Shown: positions 16,812 through 25,524 of the stretch, one piece after another
Layout: every line of letters begins with the position of its first letter
Position numbering within the stretch: the first letter of the stretch is position 1
Assembly: GCF_000980895.1 (NCBI RefSeq)
Contig: NZ_LAZX01000085.1
Coordinates: forward strand, 1-64,000
Direction: 5' to 3'
Source: Sphingomonas sp. Ag1
GTDB lineage: Bacteria > Pseudomonadota > Alphaproteobacteria > Sphingomonadales > Sphingomonadaceae
DNA length: 64,000 bases
The notes under the pieces: generated by a model
What the model was told of the DNA's origin: nothing
Database searches by the model: none
The model's input: the letters and a program-made list of their open reading frames with translations, nothing else
Program-made: the position numbers and the translations under genes

Positions 16812-18806
16812 TTAGAGCGTGGCAAGTCCGGCGAACAGCGCGGCATGCGCGCTGTCGGTGCGGTAGAATACCGGCGGCTGTCCGATCGGCGCCGCCACTT
16901 CCACCGTGTCGCCGCCGGCGAAGGTCTCGCCCGACCAGACGTGGCGCCATTCCGCCCCGGCCGGCAGATAGGCGCTCCACCGCGCCGCACCCGCCTCAAT
17001 CACCGGCGCGACGATCAGGTCGCGGCCATAAGCGAATTGCGTCTCTACGCCCCAGCAGCCGGCATCATCCTCATAATCGAGGAACAGCGGCCGTTGCAGC
17101 GGCAGGCCAGTCGCTGCCGCCTCGCGGCACAGTTCCGCGACATAAGGTACCAGCGCGGCATGAACCTTCGTCATGGCGACGAAATGAGCCAGCACCTCGG
17201 CGTCGCCATCCAGCTGAAGGTTTGTGTCGGGCCGATTGCCCTCATGGCTGCGCATGATCGGCGAGAATGCCGACAACTCGCTCCACCGCATCAGCAGCTC
17301 GGCGGTGCGGACATTGTCGTACAGGCTGGTGTATCCGCCCAGATCGCTGTGGTGATAGGCATTGCCAACCAGGCCGGAGGACAGCGCCCCTCGGATCACC
17401 GTGCCGATCCCGTCATGCCGCGTGAAATCGACGCTCTGGTCGCCCGCCCACAGCAGCGGGCAATATGCGCCCACGCCGCTGAACCCGGCGCGCATGAAGA
17501 ACAGCGCATCGCCCGTCTTCCCGCGCGAGGCGATCGCGCGCGCATTCACCTCGGCCCAGATCGTCGGCCAGGCATTGTGCGCCAGCATCCCGTCGGTGCC
17601 GTCGAACAGGCGAACGTCGGTGGGGAGGTACTCGCCGAAATCGGCCATCCAGCCCGACAGCCCGAAATCCAGCATCTCGCGCCCGATCACGCGATCGGCG
17701 AACCAGTCGGCGGCGGCGGGATTGGTGAAATCGACGATCCCGCAATCAAATTCGCCGAAATCGACCAGATACGGCTCATCGGCGTCGAGCTTCAGCGCGA
17801 GATACCCCGCCTCCGCCGCCTCGACATACAGCGATCCGTCGACCGCCAGATACGGGTTCACATAGCCAAGAAAGCGAATGCCGCGTTCGTTCAGCTCGGC
17901 GATCTTCTGGCGCAGATGCGGATAGCGCGCCTCGTTCGCCTTCCAGTCCCAGAACAGCCGCTTGCCGAAACTGGTGACGCGAAGCCCGACCCAATCCTCG
18001 CACCACAGGCCAGTGACCACCGCGCCCGCCGCGATGATCTTCTCCATCCGGTCGAAGCTGTTGGCGCCGTCCTTCAGCCCCAGGATCGCACCCGAATAGG
18101 CCCATTCGGGCAGCAGCGGCTGGCGCCCGAACCGCGTCGATAGCTGCGTCACCAGATCGGCGAAGCGCGTCGCGGCGAACAGCTCGATCCGCGCCGGGAT
18201 CTCCCACACCTCGATCGCTGGCGCGTCCGCGTCCCGGAAGTCGAAGCAGCTATAGGCGGTCGTATCGACATGCAGCGCATAGCGCCGCGACGACAGATAT
18301 GTCGGCTGCGGATAATTGGTGTTCCAATAGTCGCCGCCCGAGCGGTGATCGCGATCGCACTGGAACGTCAGCAGCGTCGACTTGTCGCGCCCGACGCCGG
18401 GCTCCGACGTCCACATCGGGAAGCGCCGCCCCGCCATGTCGACATAGGACATCTGCTCGCCGCCGCCCCACAGCCGCTCGCCCGCCTCGCCGACGGTGTT
18501 GAGCCACAAGCGATTGAGCGCCGGATCGAGCGCCTCCAGATGCAGCGCATCGTCGCGCAGCGTCAGTGTCAGCAGCGCGCGCCCACCCGCGGAAAGAGTG
18601 ACGGTGTCACCCGCGACGCTCGCCTCGCGCAGCGCGATCCGCTCGTCGACCCGGTCCTCCAGGAAGTAATTGCCGCGGTACATGTCGACCAGCGGCCGCC
18701 CCGCACCGACGAACAGCGCAGGCGCGTCGGCGCGGTGGCGAATGACCAGCACCTCGCCCGCGAAGATATCGAAACCGCTCTCCGCGGGGCGAAGCGTCAC
18801 CGTCAT
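16812..18806 (-). CDS. Sulfoquinovosidase, GH31 (YihQ/SmoI type)
   Basis: Glycosidase of 664 aa that cleaves sulfoquinovosides such as sulfoquinovosyl glycerol. The catalytic nucleophile is Asp389 in GWMADFGEYLPTD and the acid/base is Asp456 in WAGDQSVD. The sulfonate-recognising set is present: Lys245, Glu270, Arg283, Trp286 (GKRLFW) and Tyr492 (HHSDLGGY), the KERWY pattern described for the Agrobacterium-type enzyme; the Escherichia coli YihQ has QQRWY. Ordinary alpha-glucosidases of GH31 lack it. No signal peptide, so hydrolysis is cytoplasmic or follows import. ATG 18806 has GGAGG 8 bases upstream. Automated pipelines may call it alpha-glucosidase or alpha-xylosidase. Confidence 0.93.
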   Translation of the reverse strand: MTVTLRPAESGFDIFAGEVLVIRHRADAPALFVGAGRPLVDMYRGNYFLEDRVDERIALREASVAGDTVTLSAGGRALLTLTLRDDALHLEALDPALNRLWLNTVGEAGERLWGGGEQMSYVDMAGRRFPMWTSEPGVGRDKSTLLTFQCDRDHRSGGDYWNTNYPQPTYLSSRRYALHVDTTAYSCFDFRDADAPAIEVWEIPARIELFAATRFADLVTQLSTRFGRQPLLPEWAYSGAILGLKDGANSFDRMEKIIAAGAVVTGLWCEDWVGLRVTSFGKRLFWDWKANEARYPHLRQKIAELNERGIRFLGYVNPYLAVDGSLYVEAAEAGYLALKLDADEPYLVDFGEFDCGIVDFTNPAAADWFADRVIGREMLDFGLSGWMADFGEYLPTDVRLFDGTDGMLAHNAWPTIWAEVNARAIASRGKTGDALFFMRAGFSGVGAYCPLLWAGDQSVDFTRHDGIGTVIRGALSSGLVGNAYHHSDLGGYTSLYDNVRTAELLMRWSELSAFSPIMRSHEGNRPDTNLQLDGDAEVLAHFVAMTKVHAALVPYVAELCREAAATGLPLQRPLFLDYEDDAGCWGVETQFAYGRDLIVAPVIEAGAARWSAYLPAGAEWRHVWSGETFAGGDTVEVAAPIGQPPVFYRTDSAHAALFAGLATL

Positions 18807-18829
18807 TCAAAAGCCTCCGGGGAAGGTTG

Positions 18830-19906
18830 TTACAGCGTCAGCGGGCCGTGCTGCAGCTTGGGAAGCACATGGCGCGCGAACAAATCGGCCTCCGCGGCAT
18901 GCGGATAGCCCGACAGGATGAAGGCCTCGATCCCCATGTCCTGGTACATCTTCAGCTTGGCGAGCACCTGGTCGGGATCACCGACGATCGCCGCGCCGCA
19001 GCCGGAGCGCGCCCGGCCAACGCCGGTCCACAGGTTTTCCTCGGCATAGCCGTCGTCGCTGGCATTCTCGCGCAGCGCGGCCTGCGCCGCGACGCCGGTC
19101 GACTGGGTGTCTAGCGACTTGTTGCGGATCGCCTCGCCCTGCGCCGCGTCCAGCTTGGACAGCAGGCGATCGGCAGCGGCGCGCGCCTCGCTCTCGGTCT
19201 CGCGCACGATGACATGCGCGCGATACCCGAACTTCAGCGTGCGGCCGTGCTTGGCGGCGCGCGCGGTCATGTCGTCGATGATCGACTGCACCGCTTCCTT
19301 CTTGTCGGGCCACATCAGATACACGTCGGCGCCCTGCGCCGCGGTCTCGCGCGCGTCCGGCGACAGGCCACCGAAATACAGCGGCGGGCACTTGCCCGAC
19401 ACGGTGGTGACGGCCGGCGGGTCCAGCTTCAGCTTCCAGAACTCGCCCTGATGGTCCAGCGGCGCGCCGTTCAGCATGGCTTTAAGGATCTGCATCGCCT
19501 CCAGCGTGCGGGCGTAGCGCGGTGCGGAGGCCAGCGTCTCGCCCGGCAGGTCGGAGGAGATGATGTTGACCGTCAGCCGCCCGCCCAGGATGCGGTCGAT
19601 CGTCGCGATCTGCCGTGCCAGCTGCGGCGGCCAGCTTTCGCCGATGCGCACCGCCATCAGCAGCCGGATACGCTTCACCATCGTCGCGATCGCCGCGGCG
19701 AAGGCGGTGGTGTCAATGCCCAGGGCATAGCCCGACGGCAGCAGAATATTGTCGAACCCGCCGCTCTCGGCCTGAAGCACGATGTCGCGGCAATGCTCCC
19801 AGCTCGACTTCAGCTTGGGATCGGGAACGCCGAGAAACTCGTAATCGTCATCGCACAGCGCCGAAAACCAGCTGACTTCGCACTGTTTATTGGTCGAACC
19901 GGTCAC
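18830..19906 (-). CDS. LLM-class flavin-dependent monooxygenase, probable sulfoquinovose monooxygenase (SsuD/SmoC-like)
   Basis: 358-aa luciferase-like TIM-barrel enzyme of the alkanesulfonate monooxygenase branch. Family features are WEHCRDIVLQAESGGFDNIL, NIISSDLPGE and GVGRARSGCGAAIVGDPDQV. Such enzymes use reduced FMN and oxygen to break a carbon-sulfur bond and release sulfite. Between a sulfoquinovosidase and an aldo/keto reductase, the expected substrate is sulfoquinovose, giving 6-oxo-glucose and sulfite as in the sulfo-SMO pathway. The chosen GTG start overlaps the reductase stop (GTGA) and has GGGAGAG upstream; a longer frame to 19963 would run inside the reductase gene. A partner flavin reductase is not in this operon. 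Confidence 0.88.
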   Translation of the reverse strand: MTGSTNKQCEVSWFSALCDDDYEFLGVPDPKLKSSWEHCRDIVLQAESGGFDNILLPSGYALGIDTTAFAAAIATMVKRIRLLMAVRIGESWPPQLARQIATIDRILGGRLTVNIISSDLPGETLASAPRYARTLEAMQILKAMLNGAPLDHQGEFWKLKLDPPAVTTVSGKCPPLYFGGLSPDARETAAQGADVYLMWPDKKEAVQSIIDDMTARAAKHGRTLKFGYRAHVIVRETESEARAAADRLLSKLDAAQGEAIRNKSLDTQSTGVAAQAALRENASDDGYAEENLWTGVGRARSGCGAAIVGDPDQVLAKLKMYQDMGIEAFILSGYPHAAEADLFARHVLPKLQHGPLTL

Positions 19907-20811
19907 GGCAAACGCTCTCCCATGCTGGCTTGAAGGACGGCGTACCATTCCTCGCGCGTCCATTGCGGTTTGTAGGCGTCGGGGATCGTGGCGATCCGCG
20001 ACACATTCTGCGTGCCGACGATCGGGATCGGGCGCGCCGGGTGCGCCATGATCCAGCTATAGGCGGCAGCGGCGCGATCGACGCCCGCCTCATGCGCCTT
20101 CACGTCGAGCAATGCGGCGACGGCGCGCGCGCGCTCGTCCGTCGGATCGGCCAGGCGACCGCCGCCCAGCGGCGACCAGGCCAGCACCGCCATGCCGCGC
20201 TGCATTGCCTGGTCGAACAGGCCGTCGAACAGCGGCTTGATCGCCAATGCCGAGAATTCCGGCTGATGGCTGACGACCGGCACGGTCAGATATTCGGCAA
20301 GCGCCGCGGTCTGCGAGGGCGTATGGTTGGACACGCCGATCGCGGTGATCTTGCCCGCGACACGCGCATCGTCCAGCGCGCGCGCCACTTCCTGCGGATG
20401 CGCCAGCAGGTCGGGGCGGTGGATCTGATACAGGTCGATCTTCTCGCAGCCCAGCCGGCTCAGCGACGCGTCGATCGCCTCGGCCAGATAGGTCGCGCTC
20501 GAATCATACGGCACGCCCATGCGGATGCCGCCCTTGGACGCCAGCACCATCTTGTCGCGCAATGCCGGTGCTTCGGCGAAGACGCGGCCCAGCAGCGCCT
20601 CGGCCGCACCGAAATCCTCGTCATTGTCCGGACCATAGATGTCGGCGGTGTCGAACAGCGTCACGCCGGCATCGAACGCCGCCTCGACCAGCGCGCGCGC
20701 CGCGGCGACGTCAGTGCCGCGGAAACGCCACATGCCCCAGGCGATGGTGCTGATGGTTAGGCCAGTGTCACCCAGGGCGACGGAGCGAGCGGGAGAAGGC
20801 AAATAAGACAC
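19903..20811 (-). CDS. Aldo/keto reductase, probable 6-oxo-glucose reductase (SmoB-like)
   Basis: NAD(P)H-dependent reductase of 302 aa with the AKR tetrad Asp54, Tyr59, Lys93 and His131 ([21 protein letters not shown]). First gene of the operon with monooxygenase, sulfoquinovosidase and exporter. In the sulfo-SMO pathway an enzyme of this family reduces 6-oxo-glucose to glucose, which fits here. The annotated GTG start lies inside a 20-bp palindrome and has no ribosome site; a TATAAG sequence ends about 6 bases before it, so a leaderless message is possible. A TTG three codons later is an alternative start. Confidence 0.85.
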   Translation of the reverse strand: MSYLPSPARSVALGDTGLTISTIAWGMWRFRGTDVAAARALVEAAFDAGVTLFDTADIYGPDNDEDFGAAEALLGRVFAEAPALRDKMVLASKGGIRMGVPYDSSATYLAEAIDASLSRLGCEKIDLYQIHRPDLLAHPQEVARALDDARVAGKITAIGVSNHTPSQTAALAEYLTVPVVSHQPEFSALAIKPLFDGLFDQAMQRGMAVLAWSPLGGGRLADPTDERARAVAALLDVKAHEAGVDRAAAAYSWIMAHPARPIPIVGTQNVSRIATIPDAYKPQWTREEWYAVLQASMGERLP

Positions 20812-20822
20812 CGTTGTCTTAT
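20803..20822. promoter_or_regulatory. Perfect palindrome, candidate LacI-family operator
   Basis: ATAAGACA-CCGT-TGTCTTAT: 8-bp perfect arms around a spacer with a central CG, the shape typical of LacI-family operators. It covers the start of the reductase-led operon and lies 145 bp before the divergent TonB receptor gene. The LacI-type gene at 23498-24529 is the natural candidate regulator, with derepression by sulfoquinovose or a derivative as the likely logic. Confidence 0.65.
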
Positions 20823-20966
20823 ACGTAGGATCCGGCCTACAGGGAAGCAGTCAAATGGAACGTCGCCGAATTCGGGGTCGCCACGCCAATCTCCATCTAC
20901 TAGGGGGATAAAGCGATGGGGCCGCGGAATTCGCGGCGCATGACTGGTTTGGGGTAGGAGAGGGTA

Positions 20967-23435
20967 ATGGTAAGTTTTTCAAACAAGGCGCTTTTACTTG
21001 CGGCCAGCGCAGCTTTCGCTGTCGCGGCGCAGGGTGCGTCGGCGCAGGCCATGTCGCCCGAGGGGCAGGCAGCCGCACCCGCAACCGCACAGGAAACGCC
21101 CCCGGCGCCCGGCGTCGCGGCCGAATCGGACGATGCCTCGGGCGTCTCGAACGGCGACATCGTTGTCACTGCGCAAAAGCGTAGCGAGCGTCTGCAGGAC
21201 GTGCCGCTCGCCGTGTCGGTCGTCGGCGGTGAGGCGCTCGCCAACACCGGCTCGCCGGGTCTCGAGGGCGCGACCACGCTGGTCCCCGCGCTCAACATCC
21301 TGAAGTCGGGCACCACGCTCAACCAGTCGCTGTTCCTGCGCGGCGTCGGCACCACGACCTTCTCGATCGCGGGCGAACCGTCGGTCTCGGCCGTGGTCGA
21401 TGGCGTCGTCCTCGCCCGCACCGGCGAAGCGTTCGGCGATCTCGTCGACGTGGAGCGGATGGAAGTGCTGCGCGGGCCGCAGGGCACTTTGTTCGGCAAG
21501 AATGCCTCGGCCGGCGTCATCAACATCGTCACGAAGCAGCCGACCCGCGACTTCGGCGGCTACCTTGAGGGCAGCTACTTCACCGGCGGTGACGAGGCGC
21601 GCATTCGCGGCGCGCTGAACGTGCCGATCACCGAAAACCTGCTGTCGCGCTTCACCGGCTTCTACAGCCGCTTCGACGGCAACATCCGCAACGACGCCTT
21701 CGACGGCCGCCGCGTCAACGGCTATGAGCATGTCGGCGGCCGCGTCCAGCTGAAGTGGATGCCGAGCGACGCGACCACCGTCGCCTTCATCGCCGATTAT
21801 CGCAAGAACAACGACGATTGCTGCGCCGAGGTCATTGGCACTGGCGCATTGAACGCCGCTGGTCAGCCGATCACCAGCCCGATCTTCTCGGTCCTGCCGA
21901 CGCCGCAGGGTAATGAGACGCGCCGGATCAACCAGAATCTGATCACGCGCACCGAAGAGGAAAGCTACGGCGCCTCGCTGCAAATCGACACGGAACTCGG
22001 CAACCAGACGGTGACGAGCATCACCGCCTATCGCGAATATTCCAACACCGAGATCCGCGACGGTGACTTCCTTGCTGCGCCGTATGTCGGCTTCAACCAG
22101 CTGCACGATCTCGGGCCGCAGACGGGCGACACGTTCAGCCAGGAACTGCGCCTGACCTCGCCGTCGCAGCAGTTCATCTCCTATGTCGTGGGCGTCTATT
22201 ATTCGCGCGCTGCGTCGGAGCGGACCTTCTCGCGCGCGGTGGTGAACTGCAACGCGGCGACCGTCCCGTCGACGCTGATCCCGTGCGGCGCGCCGGGCGC
22301 ACCGGCGACGACCAACCCGTTCGGCGTCGCGAACTTCGGCTCGGTGTTCCAGAACATCGCCGCCTTCAGCCAGTTCACGGTCAACTTCACCGATCGTTTC
22401 CGCTTCATCGGCGGGCTGCGCTACACCGCTGACCAGCTCAACGTATGGCATCGCCGCCAGACGTCGCTGGCCGGCCCGGGCGTGAACCCGAATTTCGACC
22501 AGGGCGTGTTCGATCGCTACAACCAGCTGCTCGGCCAGGGCGTTGCTCCCGGCGCGGCGCAGACGCAGGCGGTGGCCGCCTCGAACGGCATCCCGTGGCG
22601 CGGCAAGACCACCAATGACAATTGGTCGGGCAAGGCCTCGCTGCAGTTCGATGTCAGCCGCGATGTGGTGGCCTATGGCGGCTGGACGCGCGGCTACAAG
22701 GGCCCGGCGTTCAACGTGTTCTACAACCTGAACTCGAACGGCACGAACGTGATCGCGCCGGAAACGTCGGACAGCTATGAAATCGGCCTCAAGAACACGC
22801 TGTTCAACGGCGCGCTCACGCTGAACCTCGCCGCCTTCTACGCCAAGTACGACAATTTCCAGGCCAACAACCCGGATCTGGTCGCTGGCGTGGTGGTCAC
22901 CCGCTTCACCAACGCGGGCGAAGTGTCGACCCGCGGCGTGGAGGCGGACATCGTCCTGCGCCCGATCGACGACCTGTCGATCTCGGGCGGCGTCGCCTAC
23001 ACCGATGCGCACGTCGACCGCTTCTTCCAGGCGCCGGGCGCGCCGCCGACGGCGGTCATCGCACCGGGCACCTCGCTCGCCTTCGCGCCGAAGTGGAAGG
23101 GCTCGCTGGGCATCGACTATCGCGTGCGCACCGGCGGCGCGGTTGACGTGTTCCTGGGCGCACAGGGCAATTACCAGTCCGAGCAGCTCGCGCTGTTCTC
23201 GCCCGATCCCGTGCAGCGCAGCCTCGCGACGATCGACGGCTATGGCCTGGTCAATCTGTCGGCCGGCATCGGCGATCAGGACGATCGCTTCCGCCTGACC
23301 TTCCAGGTGCGCAACCTGTTCGACCAGAGCTTCGCGGCGGCGATCGCCAATGGCGGCCCGTCGGGCTCGTACCGCTACCAGATCCCGCGTGAGGCGGATC
23401 GCTATTATGGCGTGACCGGCCGGATCAACTTCTGA
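20967..23435 (+). CDS. TonB-dependent receptor of the sulfoquinovose locus
   Basis: Outer-membrane transporter of 822 aa. A signal peptide (to about residue 27, GASAQA) leads to the plug start DIVVTAQKRSERLQDVPLAV and a long barrel closing with the terminal GRINF. ATG 20967 has a GGAGAGG site 3 to 4 bases upstream. It diverges from the sulfoquinovosidase operon across the LacI-type operator, so its cargo is probably sulfoquinovose, sulfoquinovosyl glycerol or another plant sulfolipid fragment. Known sulfo-SMO loci carry an ABC importer; here an outer-membrane receptor occupies that niche. Confidence 0.92.
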   Translation: MVSFSNKALLLAASAAFAVAAQGASAQAMSPEGQAAAPATAQETPPAPGVAAESDDASGVSNGDIVVTAQKRSERLQDVPLAVSVVGGEALANTGSPGLEGATTLVPALNILKSGTTLNQSLFLRGVGTTTFSIAGEPSVSAVVDGVVLARTGEAFGDLVDVERMEVLRGPQGTLFGKNASAGVINIVTKQPTRDFGGYLEGSYFTGGDEARIRGALNVPITENLLSRFTGFYSRFDGNIRNDAFDGRRVNGYEHVGGRVQLKWMPSDATTVAFIADYRKNNDDCCAEVIGTGALNAAGQPITSPIFSVLPTPQGNETRRINQNLITRTEEESYGASLQIDTELGNQTVTSITAYREYSNTEIRDGDFLAAPYVGFNQLHDLGPQTGDTFSQELRLTSPSQQFISYVVGVYYSRAASERTFSRAVVNCNAATVPSTLIPCGAPGAPATTNPFGVANFGSVFQNIAAFSQFTVNFTDRFRFIGGLRYTADQLNVWHRRQTSLAGPGVNPNFDQGVFDRYNQLLGQGVAPGAAQTQAVAASNGIPWRGKTTNDNWSGKASLQFDVSRDVVAYGGWTRGYKGPAFNVFYNLNSNGTNVIAPETSDSYEIGLKNTLFNGALTLNLAAFYAKYDNFQANNPDLVAGVVVTRFTNAGEVSTRGVEADIVLRPIDDLSISGGVAYTDAHVDRFFQAPGAPPTAVIAPGTSLAFAPKWKGSLGIDYRVRTGGAVDVFLGAQGNYQSEQLALFSPDPVQRSLATIDGYGLVNLSAGIGDQDDRFRLTFQVRNLFDQSFAAAIANGGPSGSYRYQIPREADRYYGVTGRINF

Positions 23436-23465
23436 TCCCGCACCTGACGATCGCCTGAAACGACG

Positions 23466-23493
23466 CGGCCCCGGAGCGATCCGGGGCCGTTTT
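23466..23493 (+). terminator. Rho-independent terminator of the TonB receptor gene
   Basis: Perfect 9-bp stem CGGCCCCGG / CCGGGGCCG with a 6-nt loop followed by TTTT, 30 bases after the receptor stop. The convergent LacI-type gene ends just beyond it. Confidence 0.85.
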
Positions 23494-23497
23494 CGTA

Positions 23498-24529
23498 TCA
23501 GCCGCCGCCCGGCGGCGCGGACGATCCACGCAGCACCAGCTCATGCGGCAGCCGCCGCTGCTGCGCGGCACCCGCCGCCGGTGGCGACAGCAACAGGTCG
23601 GTTGCCGCATCGGCCAGCGCGCGTACCGGCTGGCGCACCGTGGTCAGCGCCGGCCATACCAGCCGGGCGGTCGGCCCGTCGTCGAACCCCACGACGGTCA
23701 GCGTATCGGGCACGCGGATGCCGCGCCGGTGCGCCGCCGCCAGCACGCCCGCCGCCATGTCGTCGCTCGATGCGAAGATCGCGGTCGGCGGCGCGTCCAT
23801 CGACAGCAGCGCATCCGCCGCCGCCTCGCCCGAGGCGAAATCGAACTGCCCCTGCCGGATCAGTGCCATGTCCAGCTCGACGCCGGCCGCGCCCAGCGCG
23901 CGGATATGCCCCGCCAGCCGCTGCCCCGACGCGGCATAGCTGCGGTCGCCGACGATGAAGCCGATCCGCCGGTGCCCCAGCGTCAACAGGTGGCTGGTCA
24001 TGTCGAACGCCGCGCCGTCATTGTCGATCGACGCGCTCGGCCCTTCCTCGACACGCAGCCCCGGCTGCAACCGGGCAAAGGGGATGCCGCGCCGCTTCAG
24101 TTCGTCCAGCACGCGCTGGTCGTCGCAGGCCGGCGGCGCCAGCACCAGCCCGTCGGGGCTCGCCTGGTCGATCAGCGCGGTGATATCCTCCAGCAGCGTC
24201 GGCGACGCGCGGTCATAGGGCTGGGCGATCATGCGGATCTTGTCGCGCGCGCATCGCTCGCGCACCCCCAGCTGGATTTCGTAGATGTACCAGGGATTGG
24301 GATTGTCGCAGATCAGCGCAATCTGGTGCGATCGGTGCCCCGCCAGTGCGCGCGCCGCATGGCTCGGCTGGAACCCGGTCTCCGCCATCACCTCAAGGAT
24401 GCGCGCCTTCTTCTCGGCGCTCACATATTGCTGGTCGTTGATGACCCGCGACACGGTCTTGATCGAAACGCCCGCCAACCGCGCGACATCACGAATGGTC
24501 GGGCGCGCGGTGTCGGTTGCTGTGCTCAT
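23498..24529 (-). CDS. LacI family transcriptional regulator
   Basis: 343-aa repressor with an N-terminal LacI helix-turn-helix (TIRDVARLAGVSIKTVSRVI, residues about 10-30, followed by the hinge helix SHAARALAGHRS) and a periplasmic-binding-protein-like sensor domain ending with ALTTVRQPV. It sits at the end of the sulfoquinovose locus, convergent with the TonB receptor, and probably binds the palindrome at 20803-20822. ATG 24529 is preceded by GAGGGG; an in-frame GTG lies one codon upstream. Confidence 0.9.
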   Translation of the reverse strand: MSTATDTARPTIRDVARLAGVSIKTVSRVINDQQYVSAEKKARILEVMAETGFQPSHAARALAGHRSHQIALICDNPNPWYIYEIQLGVRERCARDKIRMIAQPYDRASPTLLEDITALIDQASPDGLVLAPPACDDQRVLDELKRRGIPFARLQPGLRVEEGPSASIDNDGAAFDMTSHLLTLGHRRIGFIVGDRSYAASGQRLAGHIRALGAAGVELDMALIRQGQFDFASGEAAADALLSMDAPPTAIFASSDDMAAGVLAAAHRRGIRVPDTLTVVGFDDGPTARLVWPALTTVRQPVRALADAATDLLLSPPAAGAAQQRRLPHELVLRGSSAPPGGG

Positions 24530-24598
24530 CACTGCCCCTCATAGGGCAGCCAAGCCGTTGGCCAATAGCCATAACGCGCCAGGCCCCCCGGCCCGCGA

Positions 24599-25361
24599 TC
24601 ACGCGCTCAACAGGCGCACCTTGGGCCGGTTACCGATGTCCAGCGCCAGATAATCGGGGTCGAAGCCCGACAGGCTGACCAGACCGTCCCAGTCATGGAT
24701 GTCGACACGCTTGCGGCAGATCGTCACCAGCTTCAATTCGCGCAGGCGGCGCAGCGATCGGTTGACGTGCACCGGCGTGATGCCGGTCGCATCGGCCAGC
24801 TGCTCCTGCGTCAGCGGGAGGTCGAACTGCAACCGGTACTCACGCTCCCCGCCGAAGCGCATCGCCATCTCGCACATCAGATGCCCCAGCCGCCCCACCG
24901 CATCACCGCGCCCGATGTTGAGCAGCCATTGCATCAGCGTCGCCGTGTCGACCGCGCAATGCCGCCAGAACGCCTCGGCGATCGCGGGGAATTGCGCCGC
25001 CGCGGCGCGCAGCGCGCGATGCGGCACGCGCAGGATCGTCGTCTCGGTCAACGCCAGCAGCGCGCCGACGCCGGTCGGCCGAACCACCGACAACAGGTCC
25101 GCCATGTCGCCGCTCAGGTGGATCCCGGTCAGCTGCCGTTGCGCGCTCGCCGTCTGGCCGAACCGCCCCACCAGCCCGGTGGCGACAAAACTCGCGTGGC
25201 TCGAAATCTCGCCCAGCCGGGTGACATTGCGCCGTGCACCGATGGTGATGGCATCGAACGGCAGCGCCAGCAGCGCGTCCTGCTCACCGGGGGCTCAGGA
25301 CCGATCTCAGCGCGAGTCGATCAATGAACGGCGCCAGCCCATGCGCGCTCGCGATTACCAT
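24599..25361 (-). pseudogene. Crp/Fnr family regulator, single-base frameshift
   Basis: A full-length gene would start at ATG 25361 (GGGAG upstream) and encode about 253 aa. The first 25 codons read MVIASAHGLAPFIDRLALRS, then VLSPR and TGA at 25284-25286. Removing one base from the G5 run at 25289-25293 (C5 on the coding strand) restores SPGEQDALLALPFDAI and joins the remaining frame, which carries the cyclic-nucleotide-type beta barrel (LSGDMADLLSV) and a Crp helix-turn-helix (LTQEQLADATGITPVHVNRS). This is a genuine frameshift, a homopolymer sequencing error or a phase-variable tract. As read, only a product from an internal start (GTG 25171, lacking the N-terminal third of the sensor) would be made. 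Confidence 0.85.
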
Positions 25362-25524
25362 GGCACAACTCCCGTTGAGCAAGCGGGAGCGCGTAATATC
25401 TCTCAGTCACTGCCGCCTGCAGACGATCGGGCAGTGATGCTTCACCATACACGAACAAACGCCCGCTGGCTTGAGGCACATCAAGCTAGCATGCACTTTG
25501 CCGCGATTTATCCTCCGCTCGGGA

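Noticed and set aside
19907..19963. N-terminal extension of the flavin monooxygenase
   Set aside because: It would lie inside the aldo/keto reductase gene; the GTG at 19906 with coupled overlap and ribosome site is better.
20994..23012. 672-codon minus-strand frame inside the TonB receptor gene
   Set aside because: Antisense to a receptor with clear plug and barrel features.
24549..24562. GCCAA-GCCG-TTGGC near the lacI start as a second operator
   Set aside because: Only 5-bp arms with a non-symmetric centre, unlike the palindrome at 20803-20822.
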